Of a stretch of DNA of 64,000 nucleotides, positions 26,117 through 33,862 are shown in pieces. The stretch's first letter is position 1. Every line of letters begins with the position of its first letter. The position numbers were made by a program, and so were the translations under genes. The notes beneath the pieces were generated by a model. That model searched no databases. It was not told the origin of the DNA and saw nothing but the letters and a program-made list of their open reading frames with translations. The stretch is from positions 3,782,001-3,846,000 of the forward strand of contig NZ_CP117883.1 in NCBI RefSeq assembly GCF_028736215.1, in the 5' to 3' direction. The stretch comes from Mucilaginibacter sp. KACC 22773 (lineage in GTDB: Bacteria; Bacteroidota; Bacteroidia; Sphingobacteriales; Sphingobacteriaceae).

Positions 26117-28435
26117 TCACTTCACCTCATGTTTTTTTACACTGATAAAAACCAGTTTTGAGGTTGGCGTATTGCTTTTTTCGGCCACGCTATCAATCGG
26201 GATCAGCACATTGGCTTCGGGGTAATAGGTTGCGGTGTTGCCTTCGGGGATGTTGTAGGGAACCACCACAAACAAGCGGGCCACACGCTCAACCCCGCCA
26301 AAGTTATTGTACAGGTCTACGTGCTCCCCTTCTTTGAAACCGGCTTTGGCTATGTCCTTCTCGTTCATGAATATCACCCGGCGCTCGTTGTGGATTCCGC
26401 GGTAACGGTCGTTCAGCCCGTAGATAGTGGTGTTAAACTGATCGTGGCTGCGGATAGTTGTCATCCGGAATTCCCCTGTTTTTGGTTCATGTATGGGCAG
26501 ACCGGCAATGTTAAAATCAACCTTATTGCCAAACTTAATATTTTCAAACTTGCCTTCCCGCGGACCATTGGGCAAATAAAAGCCTGCCGGTACACGTACC
26601 TTTTGATTATAATCTTCAAACCCAGGAATTACTTTGGCAATGTCATCGCGTACGGCATCATAACTTTTGGCGTACTTATCCCAATCAATAACAGAACGCT
26701 TGCCCAAGGTGGCTTTAGCCAGCCTGCAAACAATCTGGTTCTCGTTCAAGAGATCCTTAGAGATGGGCTCCAGCATTCCCTTCGACATTTGCACAACCCC
26801 CATCGAGTTTTCGCAGCTGATGAACTGCGCTTCGCCATTAACCATATCTTTATCACTGCGCGAAAGTGTTGGTAATATCAAAGCTTCATCACCATGTACC
26901 AAATGACTGCGGTTGAGTTTGGTAGATACGTGAACAGACAGCTCGAGCTTACGCATTGCATCGGCCGTATAAGTGGTATCCGGCGTAGCCGAAAGAAAAT
27001 TACCTCCCATGGCAAAAAACACCTTCAGCTTACCCTCGTGCATGGCCTGTATTGACTCTACTACGTCGTAACCATGTTGGCGCGGTGGTTCAAAACCAAA
27101 AACCTCTTTCAGTTTGTCCAGTTGTTTGGGTTTAGGCTTATCAAATATCATCATGGTACGGTTGCCCTGCACATTGCTGTGACCGCGCACCGGGCAAAGG
27201 CCAGCGCCCGGTTTACCTATTGCACCTTTCAGCATAGCCAGGTTAACAATTTCTTTAACGGTGGCGACGCCGTTTTTATGCTGGGTAACGCCCATAGCCC
27301 AACAAATGATAATGCGGGTTTTATCCTTGAGCATATCGGCGGCCTGCTCTATTTGTGTTAAAGGTACGCCGGCTTCGTTGGCCAGGTGGTTTAAATCGTA
27401 TTCATTAAGATGGTTTAAAAATGCTACGTAGCCTTCGGTATTGTTTTTTATAAATTCATGGTCGAACACCGTACCGGGAGATTCCAATTCGGCCTTATAT
27501 AGCAATTTTTCAATAGCCTTCAATAATGCCATGTCGCCGTTGATCTTTACCTGGAGGTACAAATCGGCTAACTGGCTGGTTATTCCCAATACGCCTTTCA
27601 CCGTTTGAGGATTTTTAAAGCCCATCAAGCCCGCCTCATGCAGCGGATTTACAGCAATGATCTTAGACCCATGTTGCTTTGCTTTTTCGAGGGCGCTCAG
27701 CATCCTGGGATGATTGGTACCAGGGTTTTGCCCAATGATAATGATTACATCGGTATCATAAAAATCATTTAAAGTAACCGTTCCCTTGCCTATGCCAATG
27801 GCCTCGGCCAGCCCCAGGCTGGTTGATTCGTGGCACATATTTGAACAATCGGGCATATTGTTGGTACCATACTCACGAATAAATAGTTGGTAGGTAAACG
27901 AAGCCTCGTTACTGGTGCGCCCCGAGGTATAAAATGCAGCCTCATTTGGCGATGCCAGGCTATTTAATTTATCGGCTATCTTTTTAAAAGCCTCGTCCCA
28001 ACTGATGGGTTGGTAGTGCGAAGCGCCTTTGGGCAGGTATACAGGCTGGGCTATCCGGCCCTTTTTACCTATCTCGTAATCATTTAGTTTGGCCAAATCA
28101 AAAACAGAGTTTTGGGCAAAAAATTCAGCTGTGAGCTTTTTTGTGGTGGCTTCCTCTGCAAGGGCTTTTGCCCCGTTCTCGCAATACTCGGCAATTGGCG
28201 ACCGGTCATCATCCGGATCGGGCCAGGCACAGCCCGAGCAGTCAAAGCCATCCTTTTTGTTCATTTTAAACAGGCCTTCCATGCCGCGCACAAAGCCCGA
28301 TTCCTGCAAAATATCAACCAAAGCAACAGTTACCGCGGGAACGCCGGCTGCCCATACTTTTGGCTTACTGATTTTCAGGTTGAGCAGTTCTTCAGGATTT
28401 TCTGCTGATGGCTGTTCTTTAACATCTTTACTCAT
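26117..28435 (-). CDS. YdeP/FdhF-type molybdopterin oxidoreductase
   Basis: A cytoplasmic molybdoenzyme of 772 residues, of the formate-dehydrogenase-alpha-like YdeP group. The N-terminus has a cysteine cluster (DGFDCSGCAWPDP and EYCENG). The body shows the bis-MGD segments SWDEAFKKIADKL, TSGRTSNEASFTYQLF, NMPDCSNMCHESTSLGL and IIIIGQNPGTNHPRML. The C-terminal domain has RSHDQFNTTIYGLNDRYRGI. E. coli YdeP is linked to acid resistance, but its reaction is unknown. The ATG at 28435 overlaps the stop of the DUF7009 gene by one base, so the two are translationally coupled. It is the only molybdoenzyme in the window and is served by the cofactor genes that follow. Confidence 0.92.
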   Translation of the reverse strand: MSKDVKEQPSAENPEELLNLKISKPKVWAAGVPAVTVALVDILQESGFVRGMEGLFKMNKKDGFDCSGCAWPDPDDDRSPIAEYCENGAKALAEEATTKKLTAEFFAQNSVFDLAKLNDYEIGKKGRIAQPVYLPKGASHYQPISWDEAFKKIADKLNSLASPNEAAFYTSGRTSNEASFTYQLFIREYGTNNMPDCSNMCHESTSLGLAEAIGIGKGTVTLNDFYDTDVIIIIGQNPGTNHPRMLSALEKAKQHGSKIIAVNPLHEAGLMGFKNPQTVKGVLGITSQLADLYLQVKINGDMALLKAIEKLLYKAELESPGTVFDHEFIKNNTEGYVAFLNHLNEYDLNHLANEAGVPLTQIEQAADMLKDKTRIIICWAMGVTQHKNGVATVKEIVNLAMLKGAIGKPGAGLCPVRGHSNVQGNRTMMIFDKPKPKQLDKLKEVFGFEPPRQHGYDVVESIQAMHEGKLKVFFAMGGNFLSATPDTTYTADAMRKLELSVHVSTKLNRSHLVHGDEALILPTLSRSDKDMVNGEAQFISCENSMGVVQMSKGMLEPISKDLLNENQIVCRLAKATLGKRSVIDWDKYAKSYDAVRDDIAKVIPGFEDYNQKVRVPAGFYLPNGPREGKFENIKFGNKVDFNIAGLPIHEPKTGEFRMTTIRSHDQFNTTIYGLNDRYRGIHNERRVIFMNEKDIAKAGFKEGEHVDLYNNFGGVERVARLFVVVPYNIPEGNTATYYPEANVLIPIDSVAEKSNTPTSKLVFISVKKHEVK

Positions 28436-28788
28436 CACTTTTTATCGGCTAAAGGATTGGGGTAGTTGTCGCTCTGATCTTCGGCGACATTATCCAGGCA
28501 GGTAAAATCTTTTTCTACCAATAAGTGCAGGCTGCCATGTTTACCTTCAAAACCAATCTTATCAGTTTCCGCAAGTTCTTTAATCACATCATTGGGTACA
28601 AACAGGATAATGGTATTTTCCCTGAATATCGACGACAGGTGATCATCCTCAACCGCTTTAATGGCATAGTATAGCTGCTGGCTGCCAAAGTCGATTTCTT
28701 CCTGCAGATGGCCTTCCTCCGCCAGTTGCGCTACATCGCTTTTTGTAAGCCTGAATCTTAATGAATTGCCTTTAATACGTATTTTCAT
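28435..28788 (-). CDS. DUF7009-like protein, 117 aa
   Basis: A small acidic soluble protein beginning MKIRIKGNSLRFRLTKSDVAQLAEEG, with a central LYYAIKAVEDDHLSSIFRENTIILFVPNDV and a C-terminal LVEKDFTCLDNVAEDQSDNYPNP. It matches my memory of DUF7009, a family with no assigned function. It is locked between fdhD (17-base overlap) and the YdeP-type oxidoreductase (1-base overlap). That tight placement suggests a helper in cofactor insertion or quality control of that enzyme, but this is inference from position only. A single cysteine (FTCLD) could accept sulfur. Confidence 0.75.
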   Translation of the reverse strand: MKIRIKGNSLRFRLTKSDVAQLAEEGHLQEEIDFGSQQLYYAIKAVEDDHLSSIFRENTIILFVPNDVIKELAETDKIGFEGKHGSLHLLVEKDFTCLDNVAEDQSDNYPNPLADKK

Positions 28789-29641
28789 AATTTGGTATCA
28801 ATACGCGGTGTGCCGCGGTGTAAATATTAAAACGCTCATCGCGCAGGAAACCTATCAGGGTAATATTAAATTCTTCGGCTAATTGTACGGCCAGGCTTGA
28901 GGGAGCGCCTACAGCCGCAATAATATTAATGCCGGCCATAACCGCCTTTTGTACCAGCTCAAAACTTGCCCTGCCGCTCAAAAGCAATATGGTTTGCTGC
29001 AGGGGGAACCAGCCATAACCAAGGGCCGCCCCTATCAATTTATCCACCGCGTTGTGCCTGCCTACGTCCTCGCGCAGCAATAATAATTCGCCTTGCGTGG
29101 TGAATAAAGCCGATGCATGCAAACCGCCGGTATCAGCAAATACCCGCTGATTCCTTTGTAAAATAATGGGTAGCCGGTATAAAATCTCCGCAGCCACGGC
29201 ATCATGATCTGCCACCAGGCCGGTAAAATTACTCACCGTGCGAATGGCGTCTATAGAGCCTTTGCCGCATACCCCGCAGCTTGATGTGGTATAAAAATTA
29301 CGCCCGCTATTTTGCAGGAGTGGTACAACACCGGGATTTAAGGTAACCTGGATCACATTCTCCTTATTTTCGGCACAGGCAATAAAGCAATGAGCGGTTG
29401 ATGTAATATCATCCGCATCCTTTATAATACCTTCTGTAAATAAAAAACCGTTTGCAAGTTCGGCATCGTGCCCCGGCGTACGCATAGTAACCGAAATATT
29501 CTGTACCTGCCGCTGCCCTTCTTTTCCGTACTCCAGCCTTATCTCTAAAGGTTCTTCAACAGCAAGCGCATCGGTTGCCCGGATGTTGGTTGCAGCTGTA
29601 ACTTTAACAACAGGTATTTGATGTGTGGATTTGACGGCCAT
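28772..29641 (-). CDS. fdhD: Formate dehydrogenase accessory sulfurtransferase FdhD
   Basis: A cytoplasmic 289-residue protein that passes sulfur from a cysteine desulfurase to the molybdenum cofactor of formate-dehydrogenase-type enzymes. The defining CxxC (Cys122 and Cys125 in SSCGVCGKGSID) is present, along with RTPGHDAELANGFLFTEG, DTGGLHASALF and LREDVGRHNAVDKLIG, all hallmark segments. It opens the minus-strand operon fdhD-DUF7009-YdeP and shares a divergent promoter region with moaD. Having FdhD with a YdeP-type enzyme supports the view that the latter needs a sulfurated bis-MGD cofactor. Confidence 0.95.
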   Translation of the reverse strand: MAVKSTHQIPVVKVTAATNIRATDALAVEEPLEIRLEYGKEGQRQVQNISVTMRTPGHDAELANGFLFTEGIIKDADDITSTAHCFIACAENKENVIQVTLNPGVVPLLQNSGRNFYTTSSCGVCGKGSIDAIRTVSNFTGLVADHDAVAAEILYRLPIILQRNQRVFADTGGLHASALFTTQGELLLLREDVGRHNAVDKLIGAALGYGWFPLQQTILLLSGRASFELVQKAVMAGINIIAAVGAPSSLAVQLAEEFNITLIGFLRDERFNIYTAAHRVLIPNYENTY

Positions 29642-29754
29642 ATGTAAATATACAATTTAGCACACAAGTTGTTTAGTCAGCCGCTTGGCTAAAGGGTGAG
29701 TTTTTGAATATCAATTATTTAAAATTCTATGGTATATTATATCTCATTTTGCCC

Positions 29755-29762
29755 TAATTTTG
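29755..29762 (+). promoter_or_regulatory. Candidate -7 box TAATTTTG upstream of moaD
   Basis: TAATTTTG matches TAnnTTTG and ends four bases before the moaD ATG, so the message could be leaderless. No good -33 element is seen at 17-23 bases. Confidence 0.3.
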
Positions 29763-29766
29763 AGGG

Positions 29767-30009
29767 ATGAAGATCAATGTGCTGGCATTTGGTGTAACAA
29801 AGGAGATATTCGGAAGTTCGCTGGTAAGTTTGGAATTAACAAATGACGCTACTATTTACAATTTGAAGTATGTACTTGAGCAGCAATATCCACGCTTAAA
29901 GCAATTGGCATCGTATATGGTTGCCGTAAATAACGAGTATGCCTTACCCGGCGATACCATCCACGAACGCGACGAAATAGCTATTATTCCACCGGTAAGC
30001 GGAGGATAG
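29767..30009 (+). CDS. moaD: Molybdopterin synthase small subunit MoaD
   Basis: An 80-residue ubiquitin-like sulfur carrier. The C-terminus IAIIPPVSGG ends in the di-glycine that is adenylated by MoeB and turned into a thiocarboxylate, which delivers sulfur to precursor Z in the MoaE active site. The beginning MKINVLAFGVTKEIFGSS and the length fit MoaD better than ThiS, and the molybdenum context confirms it. It starts the plus-strand run moaD-GNAT-moaE and is divergent from fdhD. Confidence 0.93.
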   Translation: MKINVLAFGVTKEIFGSSLVSLELTNDATIYNLKYVLEQQYPRLKQLASYMVAVNNEYALPGDTIHERDEIAIIPPVSGG

Positions 30010-30014
30010 TTTTT

Positions 30015-30055
30015 GGGGACTTTCGGACAAAGGACTATCGGACAAAGGAGCAAGG
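30015..30055 (+). repeat. Short tandem repeat after moaD
   Basis: Two 15-base units (GGACTTTCGGACAAA, GGACTATCGGACAAA) are followed by a partial GGAGCAAGGAC. GGAC recurs every 7-8 bases. It fills the moaD-GNAT gap. Confidence 0.6.
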
Positions 30056-30103
30056 ACTTATTTCCTGTTCGCTTGTTCTTTCAATCTTTATATCGTAAAA
30101 AAA

Positions 30104-30532
30104 ATGAGTATCAGAAGAGCCACTTTGGCCGATCAGTCTGCTATATCAAACTTACTGGATCAATTGGGTTATCCGGGGACGGAAGCCTTTTTAGCAGAAA
30201 ACCTGGAACAGATGCTTAGTCAGCCACAATCGGAAGTTTTGGTTTATGAATTGGATGGGCAGGTTGCAGGCTTTATTGCTTTTGATTTTTTAACACAATT
30301 GGTAGTTAAAGGCAGTTTTGCAAGGATAAGTTGTTTTGCCGTGGACGAGAATGCCCGCAGCAAAGGAGTTGGAAAATCATTGGAGGAACATTTTAAAAAT
30401 TTGGCTATCGAAAAAAAATGCGACCGGATAGAGGTGCATTGCCATTCGCGCCGGGTTGACGCGCACCGTTTTTATGAGCGCCAGGGTTACCATGAGTCGC
30501 CAAAGTATTTGATGAAATCGTTAATTGATTAA
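30104..30532 (+). CDS. GNAT-family N-acetyltransferase
   Basis: A 142-residue acetyltransferase using acetyl-CoA. The fold is visible from MSIRRATLADQSAISNLLDQLGYP, the central strand VAGFIAFDFLT, the pyrophosphate-binding loop in ARSKGVGKSLEEHF, and the final strand with HSRRVDAHRFYERQGYHES. The acceptor is unknown. It lies between moaD and moaE, 8 bases before moaE, so it is probably co-expressed with molybdopterin synthase. Whether it has anything to do with the cofactor is unclear; it may be a passenger. Confidence 0.88.
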   Translation: MSIRRATLADQSAISNLLDQLGYPGTEAFLAENLEQMLSQPQSEVLVYELDGQVAGFIAFDFLTQLVVKGSFARISCFAVDENARSKGVGKSLEEHFKNLAIEKKCDRIEVHCHSRRVDAHRFYERQGYHESPKYLMKSLID

Positions 30533-30539
30533 GCAATCC

Positions 30540-30962
30540 ATGAACAATATACAAGTATTACTTTCCGCGGAAAGTCTGAATGCACAGTCCTGTATTGACT
30601 GGGTGATGTCGCCGAAATCTGGCGGGATAGACGTATTTATTGGTACCGTACGCAATGCCACTAAAGGCAAAGCAGTTTTAAAACTCGATTTTGAAGCATA
30701 TGAGCCTATGGCAATAAGCGAGATGGAAAAGATAGCCAACCGGGCCTTTGAAAAATGGCCGGTACAGAAAGTATTGATCCACCACCGTACAGGCGAGTTA
30801 CAAATTGGCGAAATACCAGTGATCATAGCTGTATCTGCCGCCCACCGGGAGGCTGCATTTGATGCCTGCCGCTATATTATAGATACCCTTAAACAAACAG
30901 TACCCATCTGGAAAAAGGAGGCTTTTGAAGATGGAGAGGTCTGGGTGGCAGCACATCCTTGA
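30540..30962 (+). CDS. moaE: Molybdopterin synthase catalytic subunit MoaE
   Basis: A 140-residue enzyme that joins two MoaD subunits to put the dithiolene sulfurs into cyclic pyranopterin monophosphate. Features are GGIDVFIGTVRNATKGKAVLKLDFEAYEPMA with the substrate arginine, VLIHHRTGELQIGE, HREAAFDACRYIIDTLK, and the catalytic lysines in VPIWKKEAFEDGEVWV. I start at the ATG at 30540 instead of a TTG at 30525 that overlaps the GNAT stop. It is the last gene of the moaD-GNAT-moaE unit and is convergent with moeB. Confidence 0.95.
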   Translation: MNNIQVLLSAESLNAQSCIDWVMSPKSGGIDVFIGTVRNATKGKAVLKLDFEAYEPMAISEMEKIANRAFEKWPVQKVLIHHRTGELQIGEIPVIIAVSAAHREAAFDACRYIIDTLKQTVPIWKKEAFEDGEVWVAAHP

Positions 30963-30964
30963 TT

Positions 30965-30999
30965 GATTTCGGATTTGGGTTTTACGATTTCGGATTTTA
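30965..30999 (+). repeat. 7-bp-periodic repeat after moaE
   Basis: Five consecutive 7-mers: GATTTCG, GATTTGG, GTTTTAC, GATTTCG, GATTTTA. They start right after the moaE stop, between convergent genes. Confidence 0.75.
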
Positions 31000-31044
31000 T
31001 AAGTAAACGGACAGTATTTTACCCACAGGAAACATATCATCAGC

Positions 31045-32100
31045 CTATTCTGTATATAAACTCAACCCTCCTTCCAGCGATAACACATCAGCCTCGGGAA
31101 TTCTTTTCAGGATCAGCTTTACCGCTTCGGCGCTTCTTTTGCCGGTTGAGCAGTACAACACTTTAGTATTGGTACTGGTGAAGTATGGCATATCCTCTTC
31201 CAGCTCGTCTAAAGGAATATGCGTACCGCCAATATCATAGGCATCACGCTCCTGAATTGTACGTACGTCAATCAGTTCGATAGTATCATCTTCCTGCATG
31301 CGCCTTTTAAGTTCTTCTGCAGATATGGTTGAAAAAGTAATTGTAGCAGCCAAATGCCTGATATGTGTTTTGGTGATCAAGCCAATTTTAATGATGCGGC
31401 TCTGCATGCTTTGAGCATCAAAGATCAATACTTTACCGGCAAGCAGTTCGCCGGTTTTGGTGATGTATTTAATTACCTCGTTGGCCTGCATACTGCCAAT
31501 AATACCTGCCAACGTAGGGATCACACCACCTTCTGTACAATTAGGGATCTGGGTGGCATCCACCTCGGGGAAAAGATCGCGGTAATTAGGCGACCTTTGC
31601 CCATCCTTATTAAGTACGTTCCATACAGCTACCTGGCCTTCAAACTGGTAAATGGCACCGTAAACCAAAGGTTTCCCACTTAAAACACAGGCATCATTTA
31701 ATAAATAACGGGTTTCAAAGTTGTCGGTGCTATCAACTACAATATCGTAAGGGCCTACAATATCTAACACATTGGCCGAAGTGATCTTCTCCCTATGAGG
31801 CACCAGCTTTATACCCGGATTTTGTTTTTGTAAACGCCCGCAGGCAAGCGTGGTTTTTTCCTTTCCAATGTCCTCAGGCGTATACAAAACCTGGCGGTGC
31901 AGGTTACTTACAGATACCACATCAAAATCGGCGATGCCTATAGTACCAACTCCCGTTGATGTAAGGTACTGTGCTGCGGGACAACCCAGCCCTCCGGCTC
32001 CTACTATCAGTACTTTTGCCTGCTGCAATAGCTGCTGTATGGCTTCGCTGAAACCAGGCAGGGCAATTTGGCAGCTATATCTCAGATCATCGGTATCCAT
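31045..32100 (-). CDS. moeB: MoeB/ThiF-type adenylyltransferase with C-terminal rhodanese domain
   Basis: A 351-residue E1-like enzyme that adenylates the MoaD tail and passes sulfur to it. The nucleotide loop GAGGLGCPAAQYL (34-46) starts the Rossmann fold, with DNFETRYLLNDACV and TEGGVIPTLAGIIGSMQANEVIKYI following. A rhodanese domain occupies about 255-351 with the sulfur-carrying loop LYCSTGKRS. The zinc-binding CxxC found in many MoeZ proteins is missing; SPNYRDLFPEV stands in its place. The start overlaps the stop of mobA (TAATG), showing coupling. The MoaD partner is 1 kb away on the opposite strand. Confidence 0.92.
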   Translation of the reverse strand: MDTDDLRYSCQIALPGFSEAIQQLLQQAKVLIVGAGGLGCPAAQYLTSTGVGTIGIADFDVVSVSNLHRQVLYTPEDIGKEKTTLACGRLQKQNPGIKLVPHREKITSANVLDIVGPYDIVVDSTDNFETRYLLNDACVLSGKPLVYGAIYQFEGQVAVWNVLNKDGQRSPNYRDLFPEVDATQIPNCTEGGVIPTLAGIIGSMQANEVIKYITKTGELLAGKVLIFDAQSMQSRIIKIGLITKTHIRHLAATITFSTISAEELKRRMQEDDTIELIDVRTIQERDAYDIGGTHIPLDELEEDMPYFTSTNTKVLYCSTGKRSAEAVKLILKRIPEADVLSLEGGLSLYTE

Positions 32101-33284
32101 TAGCTTGTGGCTGTTTTTTGGTGTATAACCCGTTTTATTTTTTCCAGTTCATCCGGTGTATTCACATTGGTTAATGCCTCCGGTTCCGGCGGGTTTAATA
32201 GTGTAATATCGGTATTGATGAGCACCTTACGCGGGCAAGAATACCCCTGCGCCAAATAAGACAATAATACAGGATAACTTTTCGGCTCCCAAATGGCAAT
32301 AAGCGGTTCAGGAAAATCTGTTACCGGACTATGGTAGGCTGTAGCGACAGAAGAACTGTTACGCCAGGCTACCAAATTACGCAAGGTACCCTCATCCATC
32401 AAAGGCAGATCGCAGGCGATAACCAGCCAGGCGCTATCCGGTTTTTCCCGAAATGCCGATAATATCGCCCCAAAAGGACCAAGCCCCGTAAAGGTGTCTT
32501 CCAGCGATGGGTACTGCTTATCTATTTCACCTTGCTGACCGGACCTGCAGGATATAAAAACTTCGTTGCAGAAAGGTTTTAGCATATCGGCCATGTGGTA
32601 GCGCTGGGCCTTGCCATGCCAGTTTACGTTCCCTTTATCAAAACCCATACGCAGGCTTTGTCCGCCGGCCAACACCAATCCGTTTAGTACAGGCCTTACC
32701 TGTTGCAAATTGGTTTCAAAAAAAGTGATGATCCTTTCCCTGTCTGCTAATCTATAAACGGTAATCTGTTGCCAGTTTGGGATAGCTTCCTTTATAAAAT
32801 CAAAAGGTTCGTCGCTGTAATCGGCTAATAAAAACAGTTGTACGTTGGTTAACTGTTCAACCCGTTTTTGCAGTGATGCCTTTTTATTAATATCGATAAT
32901 AACAACCTGCGCATTTGCCTGCTGGTGGTTACCGTTCACCAGTACCAGGTCGGCATTGGCAAATTGCTGTTTAAGCTGGTAAGGCATCAGCGGGTTTTGA
33001 AAATTAAATTGCTGGTAGTTTACCTGGTCGGTATAATCCACTATAGCACCACTCGCCAATCTACCTGGTACCTGTGTAATATCATGATTGTGTGCTGTAT
33101 CGGCATATGCACATTTATAGCTTGAGGATAAAGCAGCTATTATATCGTCGGCCAGTAATTTTATTACTGTACATGGCCCGCCAACAATTGCCCATTCGTT
33201 TCTTCCAAAATTCCCGGTGGAAGGCCTTGCCAGTTTGGCGTGTTTTTTATGCTTCCCCTCGGGATTATGCTCTTTTAAAATCAC
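32100..33284 (-). CDS. mobA: MobB-like/MobA fusion, molybdenum cofactor guanylyltransferase
   Basis: A protein of 394 residues. The C-terminal half (about 190-390) is MobA: GLVLAGGQSLRMGFDKGNVNWHGK binds GTP, and VIACDLPLMDEG holds the metal-binding aspartate. It joins GMP to Mo-molybdopterin to make MGD. The N-terminal half looks like MobB, but where MobB has a P-loop there is AIVGGPCTVIKLLADDI, which lacks the GKT/S lysine, so GTP binding there is probably lost. The gene overlaps moaC by 20 bases and moeB by one base in a tight operon. A bis-MGD enzyme (YdeP type) in the same cluster is the likely customer. Confidence 0.85.
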   Translation of the reverse strand: MILKEHNPEGKHKKHAKLARPSTGNFGRNEWAIVGGPCTVIKLLADDIIAALSSSYKCAYADTAHNHDITQVPGRLASGAIVDYTDQVNYQQFNFQNPLMPYQLKQQFANADLVLVNGNHQQANAQVVIIDINKKASLQKRVEQLTNVQLFLLADYSDEPFDFIKEAIPNWQQITVYRLADRERIITFFETNLQQVRPVLNGLVLAGGQSLRMGFDKGNVNWHGKAQRYHMADMLKPFCNEVFISCRSGQQGEIDKQYPSLEDTFTGLGPFGAILSAFREKPDSAWLVIACDLPLMDEGTLRNLVAWRNSSSVATAYHSPVTDFPEPLIAIWEPKSYPVLLSYLAQGYSCPRKVLINTDITLLNPPEPEALTNVNTPDELEKIKRVIHQKTATS

Positions 33285-33735
33285 GTTTACCTCCTGTTTT
33301 TGCTATCAGTTTGGTTTCTTTTATCACAATATCATGGCTCATGGCCTTGCACATATCATAAACGGTAAGCGCCGCTACAGACGCGCCAACAAGTGCTTCC
33401 ATCTCGATACCCGTTTTGGCAGTAATGCTCGCCGTACATTCAATCACAATTTCCTGCTGCTCATTCACTTCAACAGTAACCTGGCAATTGTCCATACCCA
33501 AAGGGTGACAAAGCGGGATCAGTTCGCCGGTTTTTTTGGCGGCCATAATACCTGCAATTATCGCTGTTTGAAAAACAGGCCCTTTTTTGCTGATCAGATC
33601 ACCATCTATCAAATGCTGCAACACCTCGTCGGGCAAAACAACAATGCTACGTGCCGTTGCGGTACGTTGTGTTACCTGCTTTGCAGATACATCAACCATT
33701 GATGGGTTGCCTTGTTTATCTATATGGGTTAACAT
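33265..33735 (-). CDS. moaC: Cyclic pyranopterin monophosphate synthase MoaC
   Basis: A 156-residue enzyme catalysing the second half of the first step, turning 3',8-cyclo-GTP into cyclic pyranopterin monophosphate. Signature blocks are LTHIDKQGNPSMVDVSAK, IPLCHPLGMDNCQVTVE, GIEMEALVGASVAALTVYDMCKA, and the C-terminal KTGGKRDF with catalytic lysines. It is stand-alone, not fused to MoaB as in some Bacteroidota. It precedes mobA in the operon, overlapping it by 20 bases. The 119-base gap to moeA carries a dispersed repeat, but the strand order suggests read-through. Confidence 0.96.
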   Translation of the reverse strand: MLTHIDKQGNPSMVDVSAKQVTQRTATARSIVVLPDEVLQHLIDGDLISKKGPVFQTAIIAGIMAAKKTGELIPLCHPLGMDNCQVTVEVNEQQEIVIECTASITAKTGIEMEALVGASVAALTVYDMCKAMSHDIVIKETKLIAKTGGKRDFKRA

Positions 33736-33744
33736 TATAATTTT

Positions 33745-33862
33745 ATCTGAACTCGAATTAAACGAATTTTTAGAATTTAAGAATTGCTTTTCAAACGGTA
33801 ATTTATAATTGCGGAAATAATTCAGTAAATTCTATAAATTCCTGAAATTCCGGTTCAGACAA
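33745..33862. repeat. Dispersed intergenic inverted repeat, copy 2
   Basis: The left arm (from about 33748, CTGAACTCGAATTAAACG...) and right arm (to 33862, ...AAATTCCGGTTCAGACAAA) are imperfect reverse complements with 7-bp periodicity. The same element is at 51895-51998 (shared CTGAACTCG and AATTCCGGTTCAGACAAA), and a single arm is at 624-667. Confidence 0.8.

Noticed and set aside
29642..29766. Molybdenum-cofactor riboswitch before moaD or fdhD
   Set aside because: The gap is only 125 bases, AT-rich, and shows none of the structured GC helices expected of a Moco RNA.
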